64,000 bases of DNA from Lutibacter sp. (GTDB lineage: Bacteria; Bacteroidota; Bacteroidia; Flavobacteriales; Flavobacteriaceae). Numbering within the stretch: the first letter of the stretch is position 1; every line of letters begins with the position of its first letter. The notes under the pieces are model-generated. The model was not told where the DNA came from. It did not search any database and saw only the letters and a program-made list of their open reading frames with translations. Where the stretch lies: the NCBI GenBank assembly GCA_002733665.1, contig NVWM01000001.1, forward strand, positions 124,001 to 188,000, read 5' to 3'. Shown here piece by piece: positions 1-8,972 of the stretch. The translations under genes and the position numbers were made by a program.

Positions 1-237
1 ACTTAACATTTTTAAGCTATCATCAACCAATATTGTTTCATATTTAACATTAATACTTTCAGAAATTTTTACGGAACGTCTTCCATCACCACAACCTATG
101 TCTAGATAATTATCTACCACATTAAGATTGTCATTGATTATAAAGTCATCAATGGCGTTTAAATATTTAATTCTATCATTTACTTGAACACTATAAGTGT
201 TAGCTAAACTATTGTAATAAGATTTAGAATTTTTCAT
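1..237 (-). CDS. Class I SAM-dependent methyltransferase, N-terminal part (cut by window edge)
   Basis: Reading the minus strand from the ATG at 237 gives 79 codons that run off the left edge. The peptide contains an LDIGCGDGRRS stretch near residue 50, which is the glycine-rich SAM-binding motif I of Rossmann-fold methyltransferases, followed by a beta-strand ending in VDDS that fits motif II. The start overlaps the stop of the upstream sulfotransferase gene by four bases (ATGA), so the two are translationally coupled and belong to the minus-strand glycan operon. The substrate cannot be told; methylation of a sugar or of the glycan end is an inference from context. Confidence 0.8.
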   Translation of the reverse strand, partial: MKNSKSYYNSLANTYSVQVNDRIKYLNAIDDFIINDNLNVVDNYLDIGCGDGRRSVKISESINVKYETILVDDSLKMLS

Positions 238-1103
238 ATATAACTATACTTTTCTAAGACTTCTTTTGCAAGATTATTAAATAACTCAATCTCATTAGAA
301 CTAAGTTCTTTTTTATATTTGCCAATATTGCTAGTTAAAGGAGGTTGCATTAGCTTTTCTTTCCAATCAAAAAACAATTCAGGTTCAATATCATTCTTAG
401 GTCTTTTATAATACTTCAATTGCTTATCCATATAATCTAATTTCAGCATGTTTAAAACACTGACCAAAGTTTTTTTAGGCTCTTTAATTAAATCTTCATA
501 TTTAATCTGAACAATATTTTTAGAATTAATTAATTTTAAATAATTCTCTACATAGTTATTATTATTTACCCAACTATTAGCAATAACACTAATATCTTGA
601 GGAAGTTTTGGTGCATATTTTGATTTAATTTCTCTTTTGTGTAAGTTTTTATAAGAGCATGCTACATCTCTCCCATCTCTAATTATATAAATATAATATG
701 CATCAGGATAATACTCCTTAATTTTATACAGTTTCTCTTTCCACAAACTATTCTTATCTCCCCAATAAACAATATCATTATTAGTTTTTAAAGAATAGAA
801 GTAATAAATCAAACTATTTAAATGGCTATAATCTAAAACATTTTTATCTGTTAAGAAAAGTTTTAAATTATCTTTATTTATATTCCAAGTTTCAAACTTT
901 GTTGAATTAAATAAGTCTTCAATATAATTATCTAATAATAAATTATTCCATTCTCCATATTTATTTTCTAACCAGAGAAAAAAATGAGATTCTGGAGGAA
1001 TACATATATTGGAATGACTGTCTAGCATTAATCGCAACAAGGATGTACCTGATCTTGGGTTACCTAAAATAAAGATTGGTTTTTGCCAGAGAAATTGTGT
1101 CAT
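234..1103 (-). CDS. Sulfotransferase family protein (PAPS-dependent)
   Basis: A 289-residue protein with the two PAPS-binding signatures of the sulfotransferase fold. The 5'-phosphosulfate loop GNPRSGTS lies at residues 14-21 and the 3'-phosphate motif, R142 to S150 (RDGRDVACS), lies mid-protein. Members transfer sulfate from PAPS to hydroxyl groups of carbohydrates, lipids or small molecules. The gene follows an aminotransferase gene with no gap and overlaps the methyltransferase start by four bases, so it is part of one operon. In this setting a sugar hydroxyl is the likely acceptor, but the acceptor is not readable from sequence. No membrane segment is visible, so the protein is probably cytoplasmic. 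Confidence 0.85.
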   Translation of the reverse strand: MTQFLWQKPIFILGNPRSGTSLLRLMLDSHSNICIPPESHFFLWLENKYGEWNNLLLDNYIEDLFNSTKFETWNINKDNLKLFLTDKNVLDYSHLNSLIYYFYSLKTNNDIVYWGDKNSLWKEKLYKIKEYYPDAYYIYIIRDGRDVACSYKNLHKREIKSKYAPKLPQDISVIANSWVNNNNYVENYLKLINSKNIVQIKYEDLIKEPKKTLVSVLNMLKLDYMDKQLKYYKRPKNDIEPELFFDWKEKLMQPPLTSNIGKYKKELSSNEIELFNNLAKEVLEKYSYI

Positions 1104-2177
1104 CTATAGTACTTTTTTAATGATTCCAACTATCCTTTTAACATCTTCATTTAATAATTCTGCGAAAAGAGGTAAACACAATACGCGCTTAGAAATATCC
1201 TCAGAAATTGGCATTTCTTGATAATTAACATACTCTATAGTATTTAAAGACGGGAAAAAATACCTCCTTGTAAATATATTTTCTCTTTCTAAGGTAGAAA
1301 TCAATTTTAATAAAGTTTCCTCATTATCTAATATGATTGGGTAATAACTATAATTCCATATTGTATGCTCTCTAATTTTCAAGTTTTTTATACTAGTAGA
1401 AAATAATTCTTCATTATAAATATTTACAACACGCTTACGTTCATTCAATATATAATTTAAATGTGGGAAAACAGCTAAACCCATGGCAGCTTGAAGTTCA
1501 CTCATTTTAGCGTTAACACCTACTCGACTAAATTTTCCTGGTCCATTATGACCAAAATTATGACTGTCGAAAAGCATTTCATTTAATGAATCTTCATTTG
1601 AAATCATACATCCTCCTTCACCTGTATGAAACAATTTAGTAGCATGAAAACTACATGTACTCACATCTCCATAATTAAAAATAGATTTTCCTTTATAAGT
1701 AACTCCAAAACAATGTGCTGCATCATAGATTACTTTTAAGTTGTATTTTTTCGCAATCTTTTCAATCTCATCTACAGCACATGGGTTTCCAAAAACATGA
1801 GTAGCCAATATTGCTGAAGTTTTTGAAGTTATCGCAGCTTCAATCTTTGTTTCATCAATGGTTAAATATTCTGAATGAATATCAACAAAAACAGGAGTAC
1901 AACCTTCCCAAACAATACTAGATGTAGTCGCAACATAACTAAAAGGAGTAGTAATTATTTCCCCTATTAATCCCAAAGCCTTTATCGCTATTTGCAATGG
2001 TAAAGTGCCATTTGTTGTAGCAATGATATTAGGTACCTTCAAGTAATCTTTTAACTTTGATTCTAATTCTTGTACTAAAACACCTCGATTGGTCAACCAA
2101 CAAGAATTCCAAGCCCTTTTTAAAATGAGTTCATATTCTGATTGTGGTGGTAAAAATGTTTTTGTAACGTTAATCAT
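1104..2177 (-). CDS. DegT/DnrJ/EryC1/StrS-family PLP-dependent aminotransferase
   Basis: A 357-residue fold-type I aminotransferase of the sugar aminotransferase family. The Schiff-base lysine is K181 in SFHATKLFHTGEGG, and the cofactor-contacting YDAAHCFG (D152, H155) precedes it at the usual distance. Family members aminate nucleotide-linked keto sugars to amino sugars. Length is normal for the family. It sits between two sulfotransferase genes with gaps of 0 and 6 bp, so an amino sugar is probably one component of the exported glycan. No dehydratase making a keto sugar is visible in the window; that step may be encoded to the left or elsewhere. Confidence 0.9.
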   Translation of the reverse strand: MINVTKTFLPPQSEYELILKRAWNSCWLTNRGVLVQELESKLKDYLKVPNIIATTNGTLPLQIAIKALGLIGEIITTPFSYVATTSSIVWEGCTPVFVDIHSEYLTIDETKIEAAITSKTSAILATHVFGNPCAVDEIEKIAKKYNLKVIYDAAHCFGVTYKGKSIFNYGDVSTCSFHATKLFHTGEGGCMISNEDSLNEMLFDSHNFGHNGPGKFSRVGVNAKMSELQAAMGLAVFPHLNYILNERKRVVNIYNEELFSTSIKNLKIREHTIWNYSYYPIILDNEETLLKLISTLERENIFTRRYFFPSLNTIEYVNYQEMPISEDISKRVLCLPLFAELLNEDVKRIVGIIKKVL

Positions 2178-2183
2178 TTTAAA

Positions 2184-2993
2184 TTAATAAGATATTCCTG
2201 TTAGTTTCTTTAACTTTTCATTAGAAATTAAATAATATTCTGTTAATAAAGATTTCGCCTTTTCAGGGATATTATCTGTATAATTTCCTTTAAAAACCTT
2301 TATTCCATCAAATTTATCCCAACTATAATTCGCTAAGTTTAAAAAAAAAGATATTTTTTCTAGTGTTATACTTGTTGATTCATTTAAATCTTCATTTTTG
2401 AAAATACAGAAATCGTTTGCGAAAATATCTTTATAAATTTGAATACTTCTATAATAATTCCCATTGTTTAATATAGGACATTCAATAATATTACCTTTTT
2501 GAAGAGCCTCTAATTCTTTTTCAATAAACAATGAAAAATCTTTATATTCTTCTTTACTTCTTCGTATTGCAATAGGTTTTTTCCCAGTTCGATGTTCAAC
2601 CCAATTAAACCACCAATCACCATTATTCTCTAAAAATCTTTTTCTATACATGTTCCAAGCGCTAAATGCTCTATCGTTGGGATTTCTGACAAGTCCAATA
2701 ATCTTAATCCTACCATTATACTTTTTAATTCTATTTGCTGTGGTTAAAACATTCATACCCGTTAAATATGATGGTGATGATTCTAAATAATTAAAACCTC
2801 TTAATGAAGAAAACGTTTTATTTTTAAAAAATGTGTGATAATATTTTGATCCTTTTTCAAAATTATTATTATAATTAAAAAAGTCTAATTCTTTTGGATA
2901 AGAACCGATTATATTTGGATGTCCTGAAAGAAATGAGTGTAGTGCAGAAGTCCCACACTTTTGAAATCCCGCTATTAATATATTAACTTTCAT
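2184..2993 (-). CDS. Sulfotransferase domain protein (heparan/carbohydrate sulfotransferase-like)
   Basis: A 269-residue protein with PAPS-binding GFQKCGTS at residues 9-16 and the 3'-phosphate motif R103...S111 in LVRNPNDRAFS. The arrangement, including the downstream lysine-glutamate (PKELDFF), resembles carbohydrate sulfotransferases of the heparan N-deacetylase/sulfotransferase type rather than aryl sulfotransferases. The coding region overlaps the end of the upstream ABC ATPase gene by 11 bp, which points to coupled translation. It differs strongly from the sulfotransferase at 234-1103, so the locus probably sulfates at more than one position. The acceptor is unknown. Confidence 0.85.
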   Translation of the reverse strand: MKVNILIAGFQKCGTSALHSFLSGHPNIIGSYPKELDFFNYNNNFEKGSKYYHTFFKNKTFSSLRGFNYLESSPSYLTGMNVLTTANRIKKYNGRIKIIGLVRNPNDRAFSAWNMYRKRFLENNGDWWFNWVEHRTGKKPIAIRRSKEEYKDFSLFIEKELEALQKGNIIECPILNNGNYYRSIQIYKDIFANDFCIFKNEDLNESTSITLEKISFFLNLANYSWDKFDGIKVFKGNYTDNIPEKAKSLLTEYYLISNEKLKKLTGISY

Positions 2994-4185
2994 AAATAGT
3001 TTTTAGTAAAAAAGGCTGCCAACTTTCTAATTCATGTAATATTTGAAAATTAATAATATCATTTACCCTTAATAATGGCTCGAGATTTTCTGCCTTTAAT
3101 ACGGCTAAACTTATAGAGTAAATCCCCTTTGATAATTGAATGTTTTTATGTGTTACATAAAATTCCATCTCATTATTAGATTTTTTAACATTAGATAAAG
3201 TGTCATTTCTTTCTAATAATGCTACAGGTCTTTGTTCTTTATCCATTATTATAATATTAAATAATGGTAAATCAATAGGCTTGTTATAATTAAATTTAAA
3301 ATTTAATTTCAAATCGTCTCCCCAATTTAATTCTGTAATTTTTTGATTATTGATAGAATCTACCAATTTTGATTCTATTAACTTCAAACTCCCATCATCA
3401 AATACCACATTACTTTCATTATTTGCAAAGCGTTGATAGTATAAATCTATCCCTTTTGATACGTTTTCACCTTGGAAATTTGATACTCCATTTTCCAACA
3501 AAATAATTTGGGTACACATTCTTGAGACCATAGGCATACTATGTGATACAAAAACAATGGCTGTGTTTGGCAAAATTTCATCAATCGTTTTAAAGCACTT
3601 TAATATAAATCCTAAATCTCCAACTGCCAATACCTCATCAATAATCAAAACATCAGGTTCCATTTGTGCAGCAACAGCAAAACCCAAACGCACATTCATT
3701 CCGCTACTATAGTTTTGCACAGGCATATCAATAAATTCACGTATCTCTGCAAAATCAATTATCTCCTCTACTTTTGCATCAATCTCATTTCTCGTAAAAC
3801 CTAAAACAGCACCATTATTATAAATATTTTCTCTTCCTGTAAGTATTGGGTTAAAACCTGCGCCTAATTCAATTAGTGCCCCTACTTTTCCTCGTATGGT
3901 TACTTTACCTTCATCTGGTTTTATAAGTCCGTTTAATATTTTAAGTAAAGTAGATTTTCCTGCACCATTGTGCCCTATCAATCCCAAGCACTCTCCTCTA
4001 CGCAAGGTAAAGTTAATGTCTTTGACTGCCCAAAACTCTTTTTCGCGCAGTGTGCGTTCTTGTGAATTTCCAAAAACATTAGAAGTTAAGTCTTTGAGAC
4101 CATACCATAAACTTGTTTTCAGGTCTTTACAGAACTTTTTTGAAAGTCCCTCTACTTCTACCAATATATCGTTATCTTTCTTCAT
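2983..4185 (-). CDS. Polysaccharide ABC transporter ATP-binding protein with Wzt-type C-terminal domain
   Basis: The 400-residue protein has an ABC nucleotide-binding domain at about 1-255: Walker A GHNGAGKST (71-79), signature YSSGM (159-163), Walker B VLIIDE (179-184) and the H-loop SHSMP. A further 145 residues follow that match the position of the beta-sandwich Wzt C-terminal domain, which in O-antigen exporters recognises the modified non-reducing end of the glycan. It partners with the permease encoded directly upstream, whose stop overlaps this start by one base. Function is export of a lipid-linked glycan across the inner membrane. This ATPase is distinct in sequence from the second one at 11675-12847. 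Confidence 0.93.
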   Translation of the reverse strand: MKKDNDILVEVEGLSKKFCKDLKTSLWYGLKDLTSNVFGNSQERTLREKEFWAVKDINFTLRRGECLGLIGHNGAGKSTLLKILNGLIKPDEGKVTIRGKVGALIELGAGFNPILTGRENIYNNGAVLGFTRNEIDAKVEEIIDFAEIREFIDMPVQNYSSGMNVRLGFAVAAQMEPDVLIIDEVLAVGDLGFILKCFKTIDEILPNTAIVFVSHSMPMVSRMCTQIILLENGVSNFQGENVSKGIDLYYQRFANNESNVVFDDGSLKLIESKLVDSINNQKITELNWGDDLKLNFKFNYNKPIDLPLFNIIIMDKEQRPVALLERNDTLSNVKKSNNEMEFYVTHKNIQLSKGIYSISLAVLKAENLEPLLRVNDIINFQILHELESWQPFLLKTIYES

Positions 4186-5030
4186 TATGCGCTCATTCGT
4201 TCAACTAGTATAGGAATAGAAATTCGGTAAAATATCAAGCCAAGAAAAAACAAGGGAATACATGCCAAAACAAGTATCAAAAAATAAGATACGTATTCTG
4301 GTGTTGCTCCTGTTACAAAATCTCTTGTCGTAACTAATAATGGCGTAAAAGGATTGTATTGCATGATTGTTCTCATAATCCCTTCTTTAGGCATTACATA
4401 AACTACTGGTGTTACATACATCAAAAGACCCAAGCCTATCGTAATAATTTTAGATATATCATTATAAAGCATTCCAATTGGTGTGATAAATAAACCAATC
4501 GTTGTACCAAACAAAATAGCACCAATAATTGTCAAAGGAAATAAGAACAATGATGTGTGAAAACCAACTCCATAAAAGAACACAAATACCACAAGCAAAA
4601 CTATCTTGATAGCACTATTAAAAAGCAACTTATAAATTCCAGAAATAACCAAGGCTTCTTTAGGGAAATTAATTTTAGATAGTATGCCTTTGGCAGCATT
4701 GGTGTTTGATGTTGGTGAGTTAATTGACTCCACAATAATAGACCATAATAAAGTTCCTGAAAAGGCATATACTGGATATGGCACTCCTGTATCTGTCAAT
4801 TGTATCGTGCCCGTTTCATTTAAAAATATCCAAACAAACGCAGTAGTTAGCGGTGTTATAAAAGCCCAAAAAACACCTAAAAACGATTGTCTATACTGTG
4901 CTTTTATATCTCTTACGGCCAACTGCTTGGCTAAAAAACGTGAGGTATATATATCACTTAAACTATCTTTTATAAGACGTCCTATTTTTATATTATTTTC
5001 TTTTTGATATATTTTTACTTCTAATGCCAT
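4185..5030 (-). CDS. Polysaccharide ABC transporter permease (Wzm/TagG family, ABC-2 type)
   Basis: A 281-residue integral membrane protein with a cytoplasmic N-terminal stretch, the typical LAVRDIKAQYRQSFLGVFW amphipathic entry motif and about six hydrophobic segments. This is the layout of Wzm/KpsM/TagG permeases that form the channel for undecaprenyl-linked glycans. It overlaps by one base with both the epimerase gene upstream (5030) and the ATPase gene downstream (4185), a tight operon that makes the ATPase its partner. The sequence shows a permease only; the nature of the exported chain is inferred from the neighbouring sugar genes. Confidence 0.93.
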   Translation of the reverse strand: MALEVKIYQKENNIKIGRLIKDSLSDIYTSRFLAKQLAVRDIKAQYRQSFLGVFWAFITPLTTAFVWIFLNETGTIQLTDTGVPYPVYAFSGTLLWSIIVESINSPTSNTNAAKGILSKINFPKEALVISGIYKLLFNSAIKIVLLVVFVFFYGVGFHTSLFLFPLTIIGAILFGTTIGLFITPIGMLYNDISKIITIGLGLLMYVTPVVYVMPKEGIMRTIMQYNPFTPLLVTTRDFVTGATPEYVSYFLILVLACIPLFFLGLIFYRISIPILVERMSA

Positions 5031-6076
5031 TAACAGTTATAAAATTTTAAATAAAAATCTACAAAGGCTCTAATACCATCTTTCAGTTTAGTTTCTGGCT
5101 TGAAGTCTATATATTCAAACAGACTTTCAACATTTGCATACGTTGACTTCACATCGCCATCTTGCATTGGCTTAAAGACTCTCTTTCCTTTTTTTCCTAA
5201 CGCTTTTTCAATTTCTTCAACAAAACTCATCAACGCAACAGGACTATTATTACCAATATTAAACAATTGATAAGGTGCTTTACTCTTTGATGGTGTTGGA
5301 TGCTTAGCATCAAATTTTGGGTTGTTACTTTTTGGTGCCAACGGAATCAAGCGTTTTATACTCTCTACAATATCATCAACATAAGTAAAATCGCGACTCA
5401 TGTCACCATCATTAAAAACTTCAAATTCTTTATCTTCTATTATTGCTTTGGTGAAAAGAAATAATGCCATGTCTGGTCTTCCCCAAGGTCCGTAAACTGT
5501 AAAGAAACGCAATCCAGTACTTGGTATATTATATAAATGCGCATAAGAATGCGCCATCATTTCATTTGCTTTTTTACTTGCTGCATAGATAGCCAACGGA
5601 TGATCGGTAGAATTATCTTCATGGAATGGAACTTCTTCACTCAATCCATATACAGAACTAGAAGATGCAAACACCAAATGTTTTACTGGAGTTGCTCTAC
5701 AAGATTCTAATAGGTTTAAAAAACCTGTAATATTGTTATCTACATAAGAAAACGGATTGATTAACGAATAGCGAACTCCTGCTTGTGCAGCGAGATTAAC
5801 AGCGTAATCAAATTGGTGTTTTTTAAATAGATTTTTTAAAGGTTCTAAGTCTTTTAAGTCTTGTTTTATAAAAGTAATACTTCCTTTAACCTCCTTATTG
5901 TCAACTAGATTTGAAGTGTCAATACCTAGTTCCTTTAATCGTGCTAATTTTAAATTTACATCATAGTAATCATTCAAATTATCAATCCCAAAGACGTTAT
6001 AGCCTTCAGCAACTAACTTTTTTGCCAAATGAAATCCTATAAAACCTGCTACACCTGTTATAAAAACTTTCTTCAT
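5030..6076 (-). CDS. UDP-glucuronate 4-epimerase-type NAD-dependent SDR (CapI/GAE family)
   Basis: A 348-residue extended short-chain dehydrogenase: NAD-binding GVAGFIG at residues 8-14, the LAAQAGVRYS stretch and the YAASK catalytic pair, with the FFTVYGPWGRPDMA substrate segment characteristic of UDP-glucuronate 4-epimerases. The expected reaction is UDP-GlcA to UDP-GalA. The gene is the first of the tight exporter operon and is separated by a 395-bp repeat-bearing gap from the UDP-xylose synthase gene, which uses the same substrate. Together they suggest an acidic or pentose-containing glycan. Epimerase specificity is inferred from family resemblance. Confidence 0.9.
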   Translation of the reverse strand: MKKVFITGVAGFIGFHLAKKLVAEGYNVFGIDNLNDYYDVNLKLARLKELGIDTSNLVDNKEVKGSITFIKQDLKDLEPLKNLFKKHQFDYAVNLAAQAGVRYSLINPFSYVDNNITGFLNLLESCRATPVKHLVFASSSSVYGLSEEVPFHEDNSTDHPLAIYAASKKANEMMAHSYAHLYNIPSTGLRFFTVYGPWGRPDMALFLFTKAIIEDKEFEVFNDGDMSRDFTYVDDIVESIKRLIPLAPKSNNPKFDAKHPTPSKSKAPYQLFNIGNNSPVALMSFVEEIEKALGKKGKRVFKPMQDGDVKSTYANVESLFEYIDFKPETKLKDGIRAFVDFYLKFYNC

Positions 6077-6112
6077 TATTATTATCTAAATTCAAAACAA
6101 ATACACTTTATG

Positions 6113-6192
6113 TGTCTGGTCGAGCGCAGTCGAGACCTTGTTATATTGATAGCCTCCATAAAAATAACCTCTCGACTCCGCTCGAGGGGACA
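6113..6192. repeat. Palindromic intergenic repeat, family B, copy 1
   Basis: Two inverted arms built on TCGAGCGCAGTCGAGA and CTCGACTCCGCTCGAG, bounded by TGTC and GACA, flank a spacer of about 45 bases. The same arms occur at 38,107-38,164 and 48,942-49,013. The right arm of this copy has a point change (TCC for TGC) relative to the others. Confidence 0.85.
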
Positions 6193-6342
6193 TTCATCAA
6201 TTATTATCATCAGTAAACAAATTTAAAATTTATATCAATACTTTACTTTCTGATAGTCTAAAAATTTACTGAAGTTGTAAACAGGTTATTCATAAAAAAA
6301 ACTTAATCTTTTATCAAATTATTATTAAAATGAATCAATAGA

Positions 6343-6461
6343 TACTCCATAGATACTCCATGCTTACTCCATGTTTACTCCATGTTTACTCCATGTTTAG
6401 TTCATGTTTAGTTCATGTGAGTTCGTGTTTAGTTCATGTGAGTTCATGTTTAATTCACATC
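6343..6461. repeat. Degenerate 11-bp tandem repeat array centred on CATG
   Basis: About eleven head-to-tail units of ACTCCATGTTT that drift into AGTTCATGTTT and a 10-bp form AGTTCATGTG toward the right. Each unit carries CATG. The array lies just downstream of the uxs stop codon (minus strand). It is not a CRISPR array because there are no spacers. Confidence 0.85.
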
Positions 6462-6471
6462 AATCTCTTAA

Positions 6472-7419
6472 TTAAGATGTTTTCTTTAACTTTTTATCAA
6501 AATAATGAATGGTTTTTTTCAATCCTTCTTCTAGTTGTATTGTTGGCTGCCATCCATTGAGTTTTTCCTTCGCCAATGATATATCTGGTTGTCGCTGTCT
6601 AGGGTCATCTTTAGGCAGTGGCAAATGTACAATCTTAGAAGTACTATTTGTTAATGATATAATAGTCTTAGCCAACTGTAACATACTAAACTCATTAGGG
6701 TTTCCTAGGTTTACTGGGCCTAAAAATGAAGGCTCAGATTGCATCATTCGCATCATACCTTCTACCAAATCATCAACATATTGAAACGATCTTGTTTGCT
6801 CTCCATCACCGTAAATAGTAATGTCTTCACCTTTTAATGCTTGTACGATAAAATTGGAAACTACTCTACCATCATTCACGTTCATATTAGGTCCGTAGGT
6901 GTTAAATATTCTAACAATTTTAATGGCAACATTATTTTGAAGATTGTAATCTATAAACAGCGTTTCTGCACATCGCTTACCTTCATCATAGCAAGAACGC
7001 AAACCAATTGGGTTTACATTTCCCCAATAATCTTCTTTTTGCGGATGTACTAATGGATCTCCATAAACTTCGCTAGTACTTGCTTGTAATATTTTTGCAT
7101 TCAACCGTTTTGCCAAGCCTAACATGTGAATTGCTCCAAGAATAGAAGTTTGAATTGTTTTTATAGGGTCATGTTGGTAATATATTGGACTTGCAGGGCA
7201 TGCCAAATTATATATTTCATCAACTTCTGCAAAATAAGGCTGTGTGATATCATGCCTTACCATTTCAAAATATGGATTAGACGTTAAGTCTATAATATTA
7301 CTCTTATTACTTGAAAAGTAATTATCTAAACAAATCACTTCATTCCCTTCATTTAATAATCGCTTACATAAATGTGATCCGATAAATCCAGCACCACCTG
7401 TCACCAATACTTTTTTCAT
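6472..7419 (-). CDS. uxs: UDP-glucuronic acid decarboxylase (UDP-xylose synthase)
   Basis: A 315-residue extended SDR with NAD-binding GGAGFIGSH at residues 8-16, the [10 protein letters not shown] segment and the catalytic Y...K in [10 protein letters not shown]. The DNYFSS and HDITQPYF elements are typical of UDP-xylose synthases, which oxidise, decarboxylate and re-reduce UDP-GlcA to UDP-xylose. Length matches the soluble bacterial form. It is divergent from the right arm of the locus, with 333 bp between the start codons. It competes with the epimerase encoded downstream for UDP-GlcA. A bifunctional route to UDP-4-keto-pentose is possible but less likely. Confidence 0.93.
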   Translation of the reverse strand: MKKVLVTGGAGFIGSHLCKRLLNEGNEVICLDNYFSSNKSNIIDLTSNPYFEMVRHDITQPYFAEVDEIYNLACPASPIYYQHDPIKTIQTSILGAIHMLGLAKRLNAKILQASTSEVYGDPLVHPQKEDYWGNVNPIGLRSCYDEGKRCAETLFIDYNLQNNVAIKIVRIFNTYGPNMNVNDGRVVSNFIVQALKGEDITIYGDGEQTRSFQYVDDLVEGMMRMMQSEPSFLGPVNLGNPNEFSMLQLAKTIISLTNSTSKIVHLPLPKDDPRQRQPDISLAKEKLNGWQPTIQLEEGLKKTIHYFDKKLKKTS

Positions 7420-7752
7420 TAAATATTTTTTAATTCTACAAAATAATTATTCAGAAGTAAAAATATGAATTAATATTTGATTGGTTGATTTAAAACAGGT
7501 AATTAATCAAATACATTAAAATTTGATTGTTCTTTCTGTTCTATCACTTTTTTTCTTTAAGTTTTGTATTGGTAAGATGTTGTTGTTTTTGCAAATAATC
7601 TTAATACACTTAACTATTTAATGCTCAAATAAATATGTGATATTACCATGCAATTAACATTTTTTTTATCACTTAACTCTAATGATTAATGAGTGGTTTT
7701 TATAAAAAAAACACTAAAACATAATTAATTTACGCAAATAAAAAAGTTATAT
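7420..7752. other. Divergent intergenic region separating the two arms of the glycan island
   Basis: These 333 AT-rich bases lie between the divergent starts of the UDP-xylose synthase gene and the first glycosyltransferase gene. A TATATTTG box at its right end (7,748-7,755) fits the Bacteroidota minus-7 consensus for the plus-strand operon. No open frame, long hairpin or repeat of note was seen. A minus-strand promoter for uxs must be here, but no good match was found. Confidence 0.6.
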
Positions 7753-7755
7753 TTG
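7748..7755 (+). promoter_or_regulatory. Candidate minus-7 promoter box (TATATTTG) of the right-arm operon
   Basis: Exact match to TAnnTTTG on the plus strand. It overlaps the TTG codon at 7,753 that would give the longest glycosyltransferase reading frame. If the box is used, translation must start further in, for example at the in-frame GTG about 24 bases downstream. No convincing minus-33 TTTG was found at 17-23 bases upstream. Confidence 0.4.
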
Positions 7756-8958
7756 GCATATATTAAAAGATTTTTTGTGGGGAAAAATAGATTTTTGATT
7801 ATCTCTAGTTGTTCTGAATCTTGGGGCGGAAGTGAGGAGTTATGGAATAACGTAGCTAAACTTCTTAAGGCTAAAAAGTATAATGTTACTTTATATAAAG
7901 ATTTTATAGATTACGATCATAATAAAATTCAATCTTTAAAAGATGACGGTGTCGCAATTTTCTCAATTTTAAACAGTTTAAATTTTGGGTATCGGTTCGC
8001 CTATAAACTTCTTATAAAAATAAGATTCCCTTTTATTGAAAGGTACAAAGGCCATTATCTTATCAATCAAATATTTCGTAAAAAAGGACTTACAACTCTT
8101 TTAAAAAAGTATAATTATGATAAAGTAATTATTTCTCAGGGAATTAATTATGATGGGTTAGATTACGCCTGGATATGTAACAAATTGGGAATTGAATATT
8201 ATACCATATCACAAAAAGTTATCGAAACAAGTTTTATTCAAGGAAAAGATGCTGTAGCAAAAGCGAAAAAATCACTTCTAGAAGCCAAGCATAATTTTTT
8301 TGTTTCAGAGCACAATCTCAAAATTACAGAAGAACAAATATGTTCTAAAATCAAAAATGCTACAGTAGTTTATAATCCTAACAAATTTCAAACATTAAAT
8401 AACTTCCCTGAAACTGATTTTGAAGTAGACACCTTTAATTTTTTATGTGTAGGTCGTTATTACTTCTCTGAAAAAGGACAAGATGTTTTATTGAGAATAT
8501 TAGCTCAAGAAAAATGGAAAAAAAGACCTATTAAATTAAAAATGATTGGAAGTGGTATGGACCACGAAGTCTTGAAAAACAGAATAGCCTATTATAAACT
8601 TAAAAATGTTGAAATAAGCGATTTTAAACTAGACCTTGAGGAGGAATGGAAAAATGCACATGGTCTAATTCTTTCGTCTAAACATGAAGGAATGCCTTTA
8701 GTAATGCTTGAAGCAATGTCTATAGGTAAAATCTGTATAATGGGTGATGCAGGAGGAGTAAATGAAGTAATTCAAGACAGTTATAATGGCTTCATAGGAG
8801 CACCAACAACAGTAGGTTTTGATATAGCTATGGAAAGAGCCTGGCAAATGAAAAAAGATTGGAAGTTAATTGCTGAAAATGCAAGAGAAACATTAAAAGA
8901 TATAGAGAAAAAAGAATATCCTTCAGAAAAGAAAGTCCTTGATATATTATTAAATTAA
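7753..8958 (+). CDS. Glycosyltransferase, GT-B fold (GT4-like)
   Basis: A protein of up to 401 residues with the GT-B layout of family 4 glycosyltransferases. The N-terminal half has SCSESWGGSEELW (a glycine-rich acceptor loop). The C-terminal half has a VGRYYFSEKGQDVLL strand-helix unit and SSKHEGMPLVMLEAMSIG, which is the nucleotide-sugar binding EX7E motif. It is the first gene of the plus-strand arm. The longest frame starts at a TTG inside a possible promoter box, so the true start may be the GTG a few codons later. It probably adds a sugar to a lipid-linked glycan at the inner face of the membrane; donor and linkage cannot be read. Confidence 0.88.
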   Translation: MAYIKRFFVGKNRFLIISSCSESWGGSEELWNNVAKLLKAKKYNVTLYKDFIDYDHNKIQSLKDDGVAIFSILNSLNFGYRFAYKLLIKIRFPFIERYKGHYLINQIFRKKGLTTLLKKYNYDKVIISQGINYDGLDYAWICNKLGIEYYTISQKVIETSFIQGKDAVAKAKKSLLEAKHNFFVSEHNLKITEEQICSKIKNATVVYNPNKFQTLNNFPETDFEVDTFNFLCVGRYYFSEKGQDVLLRILAQEKWKKRPIKLKMIGSGMDHEVLKNRIAYYKLKNVEISDFKLDLEEEWKNAHGLILSSKHEGMPLVMLEAMSIGKICIMGDAGGVNEVIQDSYNGFIGAPTTVGFDIAMERAWQMKKDWKLIAENARETLKDIEKKEYPSEKKVLDILLN

Positions 8959-8972
8959 TCTAATTATACGTT

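Larger units (their letters stand above)
6077..6471. other. Repeat-bearing gap between the UDP-sugar genes
   Basis: No convincing gene lies in these 395 bases. The part near 6,113-6,192 is a palindromic repeat of the TCGAGCGCAGTCGAGA family found again at two other places in the window, and 6,343-6,461 is a degenerate 11-bp tandem array. Short open frames here read through the repeats and have no protein-like composition. The promoter of the epimerase operon should lie here, near 6,080-6,110, but no clear minus-strand box was recognised. Confidence 0.7.

Noticed and set aside
3896-4213. Open frame of 105 codons on the plus strand inside the left-arm ABC ATPase gene
   Set aside because: It is antisense to a strongly conserved ATPase domain and has no protein-like motif.
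6343-6461. CRISPR array
   Set aside because: The units are 10-11 bp and directly adjacent with no spacers, and no cas gene is present.
6029-6560. Short plus-strand frames spanning the repeats between the two UDP-sugar genes
   Set aside because: They run through palindromic and tandem repeats and give low-complexity peptides.
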